A stretch of DNA of 28,718 nucleotides from Pseudocercospora fijiensis CIRAD86 (Eukaryota > Ascomycota > Dothideomycetes > Mycosphaerellales > Mycosphaerellaceae), in assembly GCF_000340215.1 (NCBI RefSeq), contig NW_006921537.1, forward strand, positions 3,559,049 through 3,587,766, written 5' to 3'. This document shows, piece after piece, positions 17,212 to 27,486 of this stretch (position 1 is its first letter; the number at the start of each line of letters is the position of its first letter). A program made the position numbers and the translations under genes. The notes beneath the pieces were generated by a model, which worked only from the letters and a program-made list of their open reading frames with translations, had not been told where the DNA came from and ran no database searches.

Positions 17212-19725
17212 ATGGCATCGTTTGCAGAAGACGAAGACTTTGGCCTTTCCTCTTCAGACGAGGCGGACTTGCTCCTGATCGACGAGAACACCAACCCACT
17301 CAAGCGGAAAGCTGCATCCAAGACCAGTCTTGCACCAGTGAAAAAACAATCCACTCGACCAGCATCAGAAGCTGCAATTACCATCGCCAACAAAATACTC
17401 AGAGAACGATTCGGCATTCCAAGCTTTCGATTGAAGCAAGAAGCTGCCATCACACGCGTACTGGATGGCAATTCTAGTGTAGTCGTCTTTCCTACTGGTG
17501 GTGGCAAATCGCTGTGCTATCAAGTCCCGGCACTATGCTTCAAAGAATTGGATCGAATGTCTGGGGTACGACAAGGCCATGCAGAAAGCGGAATCACTCT
17601 TGTCGTCTCGCCCTTGCTGGCCTTGATGAAGGACCAGGTCGATGCCTTAAAACGCAAGGGTATCAATGCGGCATCTCTGGATTCGACCAAGTCGAAGCAG
17701 GAGTACTTTGAAGTTGTCGATGCCATGCGAAATGGAACGCTCGACATTCTGTACTGTGCCCCGGAACGCCTCAATAACGAAGGATTCGTTGCTTCCATGG
17801 CGAATGTGAAAGGTGGCGTACGACTTCTCGCTGTGGACGAAGCTCACTGTATCTCCGAATGGGGACATGCGTTTCGACCTGATTACCTCAAGGTAGCTCG
17901 ATTCTACAGAGAGATTAGAGCTGAGAGGGTTCTTTGCCTGACTGCTACGGCTACTCCTCAAGTCGCCCAAGTAAGTCATTCCCGCAATACCCCTGCTCGA
18001 GCAACCAGCTGACTTTCTATTAGGACGTATGCAACGCATTTGACATCTCAAATGATGGACTCTTCCGAACATCGACATACCGACCTAATCTGAAACTACG
18101 CGCAGAATCATACCAAATCAAAAAGGACTCCTATCCGAAGCTCATCAGATTCCTCAAAGGACATCCTGGTCCCACTATCATCTACGTGACGCTGCAGAAA
18201 CATACTGAGGAGCTGGCTGACCGCCTCCGCAAAGCTGATTTCAATGTGCGCCATTTCCACGCCGGCATGAAGCCAGAGGAAAAGTTCAAAGTGCAAGATG
18301 ACTTCATGAAATCTAAGGATATGATCATCTGTGCGACGATTGCTTTCGGTATGGGCATCGACAAGTCTGATATTCGCAATGTCGTCCATTACGACATACC
18401 CAGAAGCCTCGAGGGCTACAGCCAGGAAATCGGCAGAGCTGGTCGAGATGGCCTCGAGAGTCATTGCATGCTGTACCTTTGCGCCGAGGATCTCCACTTG
18501 CGTGAAAGTTTTGCAAGAGGCGATTTGCCCTCCAAGCGCTCGGTACAGAGCTTGATGAAGGAGGTTTTCGCCCTCAAAGCGTCTAATGATCCACTACCGG
18601 TGGTGGAGGCAAGTCTCTATGCGCAGGCCAAGGAACACGACATCAAGATGACCACTCTGGGGAGCATCTATGCTCAGCTGGAATTGCGATTCAATCTGCT
18701 TCGAGCTACGACGCCGAAATATACACAGTACAAGTACCTGGTCCTGGCCTTCACCGATGGCGATAGAACGCCTGCAGCAAATGCTCTTCGAAAGGAAGCA
18801 GTCAAGACCGCCAAGGCGAAATTCACTTATGTCGATGTAGAAGCCGCTGCTCGTAATAGTGGCTTACCTCGTGTCGACCTCGTCTCCAAACTCAACGAGT
18901 GGCACGATCGCGGCCTCATCGACTTGCAGACCAGTCAGGTCGTCAATGTCTTCCGAGTGATGCAAGGTACCTGGCCACCACCACCAGGAGAGAGACAACG
19001 CATCATCGACTCTCTGCATCATGAGCTAGAGCTTCGAGAACAACAAGAGCTGGCACGGATGAAACAAGTCATGGACCTTATCACAGGTGAGAGCTGTTTC
19101 GCGCGCACTCTTGCCGCCCATTTTGGAGACAAGCTGCCTTATGGGAAATCGGAGTGCGGCCACTGCACCTGGTGTCAGAATCACATCGCCATTCATGCCG
19201 TGAAGCCGCCACAACGCGAATGGAACTCCCAGGCCTTCTTCAAGATTCTGGAAGCCTGCCCTGATAGAGATGATCCGCGCTACCTCGCACGCATAGCTTT
19301 TGGCATCGGCAGCCCTCGAATCACAGCGGCGAAATTATCGCATAGTCCTGTCTTTGGATCAATGGAAGATCACGACTTTATGGTAAGTCATTGATACACA
19401 TATCTCAAGACCAAGCTGACGATTGTGCAGAAACTGCTGTCTGCCTTCGAGAAGATATGTGACAAGTGAGTGGGATCTTTGGTAGATTATCGATCATTCA
19501 TCTCTGCTGACTTACGAAAGGACAACACAGCAGTACTCCGGGTCCAGGCCTGCCTGGTCCGATGAACAAGCGGGAATGCTCTTATCGCGTCAGTTACCGC
19601 CGCCATCGCAGCGCTCTAGCTCGTCAAGCTTCAAGAGATCTACGAGCTATAACGGCTCATCCTCCTCTCGAAAGCAGCCTCTGTCTCGATCAAGCAGTTT
19701 CAGAGGACGAGTCCGCAAGTTTTAG
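17212..19725 (+). CDS. RecQ-family ATP-dependent 3'-5' DNA helicase
   Basis: Four exons, 17212-17970, 18024-19382, 19431-19465 and 19548-19725, splice to 776 residues. Helicase motifs are complete: motif I TGGGKS (95-100), motif II DEAH (209-212), motif III TATAT (244-248), motif V about 357-366 and motif VI QEIGRAGRDG (387-396). After it come a winged-helix-like stretch (about 520-565) and then a four-Cys zinc site (Cys611, 631, 634, 637), followed by HPVFGSM-like SPVFGSMEDHDF. No HRDC domain is seen, and the protein is far shorter than Sgs1/BLM, so it is probably a second RecQ of the fungal RecQ2 or plant Q-like 5 type. It acts in nuclear DNA repair and recombination. The last splice is ambiguous: acceptor 19547 gives a Ser-rich basic end (RGRVRKF), whereas acceptor 19530 gives another frame ending near 19746. 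I favour the former. Confidence 0.88.
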
Positions 19726-20223
19726 GATTCGCGGGCCGCATACTTGAACGCCTGGCTCGAGAAGATTTGGCGAACGACTTCTTTGGGAATTTTGTATCAA
19801 AATTGCATCACCGTAAGAGGGATGGGCTAATGGTGAGAGGAATGTAATATTGAGAGACACCTTGTATACTTCTAAACCGCGATAGGGTATATTTCGACCA
19901 CTTTATTGACAAGTTCACGATGTCCGAGCATATTTCTGAATTAAATGGCACGGCTAGGTACTCCTCAAGTGACGTCGTTGGCCCTTTCCCTTTCTCGCAT
20001 AGAGCATTTGTGGTTGAGAAGGACCAGAGCGCAGTTCAGGAAAGAACATGTTGGCAGAATCTCGGGGATCGGGCCTTGGCATGCAATCACAGTGACGCGC
20101 CTCTCCGCGCATCCTGTTATTTCTAACATCAAACATCCGAAGTTTTGATGAATTGTTCTTCAATGGCTACACTTTAATGTGTCTTCCCTCTTTGATCTGA
20201 AGTCTTACATTAAACACACCGAC
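19726..20223. other. Convergent intergenic region between recQ and sugar porter
   Basis: About 0.5 kb between two facing 3' ends, holding both 3' UTRs and polyadenylation regions. Short open frames at 19920-20163 on either strand have no domain and no start context; I see no gene. Confidence 0.55.
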
Positions 20224-21843
20224 CTAGTTCTTCTCGGCGACATCTGTGATCATTTCGACATCATCAACGGGCTTAGTGTCGTGAACAATGACGCTCATCT
20301 GCCTGTGCGCCTCTTCAGACTTTGCAAACAAGCGATCCACGTCTTCGAGAGCGAGACCCTTGGTCTCGGGGAAGAAGAAGTATATGATCGGTACCCAAGT
20401 GGCGTTGAGGACTGCGAAGATGATGTACGTCCGGTAGCCGATGTTCCTGATAGCTGGCGGAGTGATGTACACGATCATAAAGTTCTAAAAAGGGTCAGCT
20501 AATGTTTGGGGACATGGAAGAATGACTTGAACTTACGCAGATCCAGTTGCTCGCCGTGGAAATGGACGAGCCTCGCTGACGCAGCTTCAACGGCAGAATC
20601 TCCGAAGGATATACCCAGACAGTGGCCTGGAAGCCAATCGTGAAAGCTCCCTGGAAGATGAAAAGCATTGCTGCTGCACCTGCTCCGCAAGCATCAGCAA
20701 TGGATGTCTTGTTCTCAACATTCCAAATCAGCCCGGTCTGGACGACCATGACAGCAGCCATCAGGGAAATCATTGACAAGAAAAGCGGCCTTCTTCCAAC
20801 ACGGTCAATCAAGAACCATGGAATGAAGGACGCAATGAAGAACCACGTGTTCAAAAATCCGGACATGAGAGCTGACAAGTTACTGTCAAATCCCAAGCTC
20901 TTCTGAAACAGCGTGTTGCTGTAGTAGATCAGAGCGTTGATGCCACCCAGCTGCTGGAAAATTTGCACCGCGCATGCAATCAGGAATCGGCGAGTAGACT
21001 GGATGTCATCACTCTTGAGTAAGTCCTTCCAGGTACCAGCACCAATAGATGCCTCGTATGCAACAGTGTTGGTGATATCCGCGTGCATCCTCTCGATGGC
21101 CGCGTCACTCATCTTCTTCTTGTTCAGTCGCCTGAGCACATCAAGAGCTTCATCCCCGCGATGATGCGAGATCAGCCACCGAGGAGTCTCCGGGATGATC
21201 ATGATGATGAACAGCATGGGAATCAAGAAGATGCACTGGAGAATGACCGGGACGCGCCAGGAATAACTTGGACCTCCTGCAATCTTGCCGAAAGCGTAGT
21301 CAATCCAGTACACCAGCATGATACCGAAATTAAGAGTCGAGAGCTGCGCGCAGACGTAGATACCTCTGGTGGCCTTCGGTGCGAACTCGGCCATGAGCAC
21401 TGGTACAGTCGAGTTGATGAACCCCATGCCGACACCGGCCACAATGCGAGCAACGATCATGTGCGCGATAGTGTACGCCGTGGCTTGGAGCAGAGCGCCG
21501 ATAATCATGATTACGACACCGATGAAGATGCTGCGTCGACGACCGAGATTTTCACCAATGAAGCCGGTGATGATGGCGCCCTTTGAGAAGCATCAGTATT
21601 GCACCCCGCCTCGATATACTAAGAGGGACTTACAAAAAAGCAGCCGACTTCGTAAATTGCGACGATCAATGCCACCATGTCCGTACCATAGTCCGAATCG
21701 GTATCGAGGTTGAATGTGCCATCGAACGAGGGCGCATTGACCAGACCACCCATAAGACCATTGTCGTAGCCGATCAGCAGGAATCCCAGGCATGCTAGCA
21801 GAGTGACCGTGTAGAGGAGCGTGTTGCCCTCGAGTTGGACCAT
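20224..21843 (-). CDS. MFS sugar porter (hexose/sugar-acid transporter type)
   Basis: A 12-helix plasma-membrane transporter of the sugar-porter family. Exons 21843-21634, 21580-20537 and 20484-20224 (introns 53 and 52 bp) encode 504 residues. Family signatures are all present: GYDNGLMGGL (25-34), GENLGRRR (79-86), PETPRWL (200-206), QQLGGINALIYYSN (279-292), DRVGRR, PSEILPLKLRQRG and PETKGLALEDVDRLF near the C-terminus. The true start is the ATG at 21843; an apparently longer frame begins at a TTG. Splice sites are gtaagt donors with aag and tag acceptors. It is divergent from a lactonase gene and near a Zn-cluster regulator, so uptake of the sugar or sugar acid handled by that lactonase is a reasonable inference. 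The substrate cannot be determined. Confidence 0.9.
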
Positions 21844-22348
21844 CTTGGTAGATGCAGCCAAAATGCTGATGGATGAGTCCGGACACTGTCAAGGAGAAAG
21901 AAGTAGTGATGTCGCTTCGTGTCTCGAGGACTCGGTCTCCGTATCCAATAATATCGTAAATGGAACCCGGTCTAGATCGAAAGGCTAAGCTTTATGCAGG
22001 TCGTTGCAGTACTGTGCCAAGCTTTGGTTCCAACGCTTGACGTTCGACTCAATAGGAACAACCACTCCTTCGTCTGAGAAGGAATGAGTCTCTCCAGGTT
22101 TGGATTCCCCAAATTTTGGGGCACCACGTTTATGTGTACCGTCCCGTCAGATTAGCAAGAGCAGGGATATCTCCATAGCTCCCTATCCCTGGTGGGTCTA
22201 GAAACGCTCTCAAGCTTCGGCGCTGGGATGCACGGGGAGTGACGGCGATTGCGTTGCTAACGTTTTGTAGAATACGCCTATTGTGCTCGAAAGCCATAAC
22301 AATAGTCATAAACCGGTAGCGGCAAGAGGTCGAAGACTATTGCTTGTC
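21844..22348. promoter_or_regulatory. 505-bp divergent promoter region, sugar porter / lactonase
   Basis: No gene is present. The region must drive the sugar porter (minus) and the lactonase (plus). A TATA-like cataaagc reads on the minus strand near 21990, about 150 bp upstream of the porter ATG. A perfect 15-bp palindrome lies at 22107-22121. Confidence 0.6.
22107..22121. promoter_or_regulatory. Perfect palindrome CCCCAAA-T-TTTGGGG, candidate operator
   Basis: The sequence ccccaaattttgggg has two perfect 7-bp arms around a central T. It sits 264 bp from the porter ATG and 228 bp from the lactonase ATG, a good place for a shared operator. Dimeric Zn(II)2Cys6 factors such as the one encoded nearby bind inverted triplets, but usually CGG/CCG, so the assignment is speculative. 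A hairpin or chance palindrome is the alternative. Confidence 0.35.
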
Positions 22349-23656
22349 ATGGCGTTGCCGGCAAATTGTAAGGTGTGTATTGGTTTGAAGGTCTCAGGCC
22401 TTGCATTTTCGCTGACGACGAGAAGCGCATCTCTATCAAACAGAAGTGCCATGTCCAAGAGGCCAGAGCTTTGAAGGACTTCCAGGAGCCTCACTTCACT
22501 ATCTACGAAGATGCATTCCTGGAAGTGCTCGGCAGCGCTCCGAGCATAGAGCTTGGAGTCCAGAAGGACTGGCCGTTTGCTCACGAAGCTGGAGTCTACT
22601 TTCCCGACCAGGACGCGATATACATCACCAGCAACACATTGCCATCGCCTTCTGGTAAGACGATAAAAATAGGCAAACTTACCAGGACAGAAGGCAAATG
22701 GCAATACGAGGAGATCCAGACCGATGTAGTTATGGGTAACGGCGGAATCAACTACGAAGGCGGAGTGCTCTTCTGCGATCAAGGTCACATGGATACGCCA
22801 GGTGGTTTGGTCCTCATGGAAGCCAGTCCACCATATTCAACTCGAACGCTCATCTCTTCATATCACTGGCGGCAATTCTCCAGCGTGAACGACGTGGTGA
22901 TTCATACCGATGGATCTATTTGGTTCACCGACCCGATCTATGGCCACGAACAGGGATTCCGACCCGAACCTCAGTTGCCGTCACAGGTGTACAGGTTCGA
23001 TCCAGCGTCTGGAGACATTCGAGCTGTTGCCGATGGCTTCGGCCGCCCTAACGGCCTTTGCTTCTCGCCGGATGAGAAGACGATGTACGTGACCGATACA
23101 GATTGGATTCACGGCGACGGCACAACAGACCTGACCAGGGTCTCTCACATGTAAGTTCTCGATCCCCATGCATTCTCCACGTGTGTTCCCCCGCACTTCC
23201 GCTGAACTCTGCTATAGATATGGCTTCGATGTGATTGAGCGACATGGGTCTCAATTCCTGGCGAACAGGAGGCTGTTTGCCATGTGTGATGAAGGTGAGA
23301 CTGTCCAGATGCCGATGAGTCGATGGCGTCATAGACTGACACTAGCTATTACGCTAGGCATTCCAGATGGCATCAAGTGCGATGTGCAAGGTAACGTGTA
23401 CAGCGGTTGTGGTGATGGACTGCACGTCTGGACAGCAGGTAAGTTGCCGCATGGAAAAGCTTGTGCCGATGTCTTATTTGCTGACTGCCGGGAAGGTGGG
23501 AAACTCATTGGCAAAGTGAAGGTTCCAGGCGGCTGTGCCAATTTCTGCTTCCTTCGTGATGGGGAAATCGCTCTGTTGAATGAGGAGAAATTCTGGATTG
23601 CCAAAGTGGCATCTCATGTTGAGGGCGCTTTGCTGAAGAATATGAAGATCACGTAG
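22349..23656 (+). CDS. SMP-30/gluconolactonase-like lactonase
   Basis: A predicted cytosolic metal-dependent sugar lactonase with a six-bladed beta-propeller. Exons 22349-22372, 22444-23150, 23218-23294 and 23358-23656 give 368 residues in frame. The family marks are DWPFAHEAGVYFP (Glu56 as likely metal ligand), SSVNDVVIHTDGSIWFTDP (Asn ligand), GRPNGLCFSPDEKTMYVTDT (Asn and Asp ligands) and GIPDGIKCDVQGNVY formed across the last splice. The three downstream splices are strongly supported by phase and homology; the first, tiny exon (8 codons) is inferred because the propeller frame has a stop just upstream of 22375 and contains no early ATG. A GTGTGT donor at 22373 with a gctgac branch site and a cag acceptor at 22443 fits. 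It would open a sugar-acid lactone, and the divergent sugar porter supports that. The exact substrate is unknown. Confidence 0.82.
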
Positions 23657-24269
23657 TCGTCAATCAAAAAGGCTCATGGTCAGATCTGTGCGAAAGTGAG
23701 GCTGGAAGCTTCGCGGCAATACGCTGTATGGACGCTCGGGGATATGTTTGTTGGAGCATTATTCGCCGCCAGTTCGCGCTGCCTGCTGAGTTTCATCCCC
23801 ATGCCCCGCACCCCGTGGCTTTCTCCGAAGCGACAAAGTCTTGGCAGCTCCACCTCCCATTGCTTAATCAATATCAGAAGCACAACACCGGCCATTTCTC
23901 TCATCTCCAATTGCCCTCCCTCTCTAGCCGAGGATGCTGATGGTCGGCATTGCGTGGGCTGAGATGAGACACATGCTCGCGCGGTCGGAAATTAGAGTTC
24001 GAGGCCAGCGAGCGATGTGGTTGGAGCGGCTCGATGTGCGCGGGGCAAGCCACGTGCTCCAGCGCGTGCACAACGACCACACCCCCGGCCGTTCACCGTT
24101 CATCCCCGTTCGCCCACGCCCGCCTCCACATATTGTTGACTGTCGGCGATGACCTTCGTTTCAGCACTGCGTTGCGTCTTTGATAATAACCTCAGGAGGC
24201 GGCACGGCAAACGGCGGCCAGCAGAACACCCACCAACACCGCTCCACTCTGTCGTCTCACGAACTCACT
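23657..24269. promoter_or_regulatory. Intergenic region between lactonase and Zn-cluster regulator
   Basis: About 0.6 kb with the lactonase 3' UTR and the regulator promoter. It has a CT-rich stretch around 23910-23935 and GC-rich DNA at 24040-24130 just ahead of the regulator. Open frames here lack domains. The regulator frame is open upstream of its ATG to about 24180, but the first codon there is TTG. Confidence 0.5.
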
Positions 24270-26977
24270 ATGGAGAATGGAGGCGGGGGCGGAGGCGAAG
24301 GCTATCGCGCCGACGAGAGATCCACCTCACCTGAGAGTCCGGGTGGCAAGCCTGCAGCCAAGCAGCACAAATCTGAGCGAGTGAGTAGCAATCGAAGATG
24401 CAATGCATAGCTGACAGCAGTGCTCCAGGAGAAAAGAACATACAGGGCCTGCCTGCACTGCAGACAGCGAAAATCGCGCTGCGATCTGTAAGTATCCAGA
24501 GAGCTTCACGATGCTTGGAAGCCCGCCTACAGCCGGCGCCGCTGCCGTTCTGCGCATCATCCACCCTCGGGAAACTGGCGGCGTCTGCTCATATGACACC
24601 ATGCGACGTGGCTTCAGAAGCTGACAGTCAATCGCAGCTATTCGTCTGGCGAACCAGGCCGACCGCCGTTGGTGTCTCTGCACTGCTAAATAACACGTCC
24701 CAGCACTGATCATCTGTGTTGCATAGGTGCGAAAGATGCATTCGTGAACAGCATGGTGAGAATGCAACATTTTCTCGCGGAAGAACGAATAGATCTGACT
24801 TCTCCAGAATGCGTTCTTGGTGGCTCCCGTCGTGGTGGCAGAAGAGTCAAGCGCAGCGATTCCAACGCCGCTAATCCCCACAACCCTACCACTGGCCAAG
24901 CCGTACCAAGCATCGACACTGTAATCCGACCACCTGTCGGCTTGCAGCCACCTCGAAACGATCAACATGATCTGGGTTCTCGTCAACAGCGCTTGCCGAG
25001 CTGGAGCTCTCTAAACCCGGATTCGAGGACGCTCCCGCCTCTATCCAACGATGGAGCTATCACGCCTACGGCAAAGATGACGGTCGATGACACAGTTGCC
25101 TCCACTGACTTGCAAAACCCTGCGGATGCTCTGGAATTCTTAGCGCATGTTGCCGAGCGAGATTCCGGTAGCAATCAACTGCCACCCATGCATAGTGCTG
25201 TGTACGGAAGATCACCGCATCAACCGCCTAGTGCAACCAACACAGTGAACGATCCGCGATCTGTGAGTGCATCGACACCGAGCAATGTCGTCGACTATCC
25301 GCCTCTTGCTCAAGGCAAGCTCAATCTTGATATGATACACGCTCTTCTCTATCGGTGCGTCTTACATATGAAGGTGCTATTCGCCTAGAATCGTGCTGAC
25401 ATCCTACCAGATATGAAGAGAAGTATCATCCGTTCTTTCCTCTCGCCAATCCGGCGGCCATGGAGCCGACCAATCTGGCTACCATTGCCGCAAAAGAGCC
25501 TCATCTGCTTGCCGCCATCCTGACAGTCGCGTCGAAGGATGAAAAAGACTGGTGGCAGGTTCATGATGACTGCTCTTCGCACATGCAAACCCTGGTAGGC
25601 AGTCTTGCTTATACTGGCGCTGCGTCCGTTGAAGCAGTAGAAGCCATGCTCATCTTGGCTGAGTGGGTTCCTCGCCGGCCTCATTCAACGCCAGCCATTG
25701 GTCGCGGCGAGGAAGATCAGGCAGCATGGATGTATGTTGGGACCGCAATTCGACTGGGCTATCTGCTAGGCATCGACAGAACTGGTTTCAGAGCAGAAAG
25801 CGAATCACAGACTGCGGATCTGAACCGCAAACGTCTGGCCTGGGCAAGCTGCTATATGAGTGACCGCCAAATCTCGGTCCGAATAGGAAAGGCATTTTGG
25901 TCAAGAGGTCCTGGTCCAATGACGGCGCTGCGGGCGCAAGACTTTCCCAGTCTCTATCCTCGACTGCACCGGCAGGACGACTTTGCCGCCATATTTCAGG
26001 CCAATCTGGAGCTGACGCAACTCTTCAGCAATGCGCATGATGTGCTCTACGCGACCAAGAGCAGGTCGAATCAGCTCAACTACGGCGGCGAATATGTCAA
26101 GTATATCGACGACTTCCGGGTAGCGTTACGGCACTGGAACGAATCGTGGGGAGTCTTCACATGCTCGCCTCCGCTAAAGGCCAGCCTGATACTGTCCTAC
26201 GAGTATCTCCGGTTATACGTGAACGCCTTCGCATATCAAGCTACCCTCAACCGGCTGATACAGAAGATGAAAGATGCGATGGACAGCGGTCAACAGTCTC
26301 GACCAATCGCATATCCTTTCGCAGACGTCGCTGCAACTCCAGATGCGCGCTTTGTCTACGACGCCATAGATGCTGGGAAAGCACTGCTCAGCACTTTCTG
26401 CAGCTTCGTGGATCCACAGGAGACCTTCCGCTATATGCCGATGCGCTACTATCTCTACGTCATCTACTCCGCCGTGTTCTTGTACAAGGCTCGATCAACA
26501 GGAGTCATGGCTGGTGATACTCGAGGATCGGTCAAAAGATTGATCAGCGACACCATGGACAACCTTCAGAAGTCGAGTGCTTGCCCCAACGATGTGGGAG
26601 ACCGATATTCGCGGCTTATAAGACTTCTTTGGAGAAAACCGCCAGGACGAGGAAGCATTGCAGATCCAAACGATATCACTCGCCCTTCAACGACAACACA
26701 GAACGGCGGCCCTGGTGTCCCATCAAGGACGTCAGATCCTCAGCAGCCAATGGACATAGCACCGCTTTCGATCAATCAATTCAGTTGGCTTGATCTGGGT
26801 GCTGTTGGCGACTTCGCTGTCGAGAACAACAATTCCATTGCAGGCAGCATGGTCGATAACTTCGACCTTGATTCCAATTCTGCTGATGGATTCTCGCAAT
26901 TCGACCCGAGTATGATTGTATCACCCAATCAGTTCGCCGCTTGGAATGGTTTGTCTCCTTCCGGAATCATCTTTTGA
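24270..26977 (+). CDS. Zn(II)2Cys6 fungal-specific transcription factor
   Basis: A nuclear DNA-binding regulator of 780 residues from six exons: 24270-24380, 24429-24487, 24638-24667, 24727-24755, 24808-25354 and 25411-26977. The zinc cluster has Cys45, 48, 55, 68, 71 and 78 (ACLHCRQRKSRC, then CERCIREQHEC), followed by a basic linker GGSRRGGRRVKRS. Four exons are needed to build it: exon 2 holds Cys1-3, exon 3 is a 30-nt micro-exon for the loop, exon 4 holds Cys4-5, and exon 5 Cys6. A middle-homology region of the fungal-specific factor type follows from about residue 240 (YEEKYHPFFPLANP, later LLGIDRTGF and RLAWASCYMSDRQISVRIG). The C-terminus is rich in Asn, Asp, Phe and Ser and may activate transcription. 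It lies downstream of the lactonase, so it may control the porter and lactonase, though it could act elsewhere. Confidence 0.88.
24638..24667 (+). other. 30-nt micro-exon of the Zn(II)2Cys6 regulator
   Basis: The micro-exon encodes YSSGEPGRP with split codons at both ends. Without it the spacing between zinc Cys3 and Cys4 would be two residues; with it the spacing becomes twelve, which fits the family. A branch site (gctgac, 24620-24625) and a cag acceptor precede it; the donor is the weaker gttggt. Confidence 0.7.
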
Positions 26978-27486
26978 GACATGGGGAACTGGAAATGTTA
27001 GCAGCAGGTCTTGAAGTATGATAGTCGTCCCAAGCGATGAATGTAAGATACATCAGAGTAGACGGATGTAAAAAGTGCTGTGCGAAAAGCCGCGCTTGGG
27101 TATTCGATGATGTGAAAATTTAATTCTTAGTGTATACTGTATAAGTTCTGCACAGGATGCGATGCTGCAGGTCATACTGCTTGTATACTGCGAGAGACTA
27201 CCTTTCGCACGTGACTTGTAGTGTACGTCGCTGTTCGGCCGTATGCTATATATGATAAGAAAAAGCTGAATCATCCCAGAACAGCTATGCAAAATCAGTT
27301 CGTTAAAGTGGGATGCGCCTCTGTACCTACCTACTATTGCGTTGTTGTAATGGAAGCAGCGGGAGGTCAGCTCGTCTCTGGAGGTGCCTGTCGGATCGAA
27401 TTGAATTCAATTTCCGTTCCAGTTTCTGGATTGGAGTCGTTGTCAAGCATCCTGTCACGGAACAAGGAAGGAACAGCCTAGGGCTA
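26978..27486. other. Intergenic region between regulator and right repeat block
   Basis: About 0.5 kb containing the regulator 3' UTR. CpA and TpG are still normal here, so it is not RIP-mutated. Open frames have non-ATG starts and no domains. The base composition changes sharply at about 27480-27500. Confidence 0.55.

Noticed and set aside
17212..19725. RecQ as a telomere-linked helicase marking a subtelomere
   Set aside because: No telomere repeats are in the window, the gene lies between housekeeping genes, and it has ordinary introns and a compact RecQ length.
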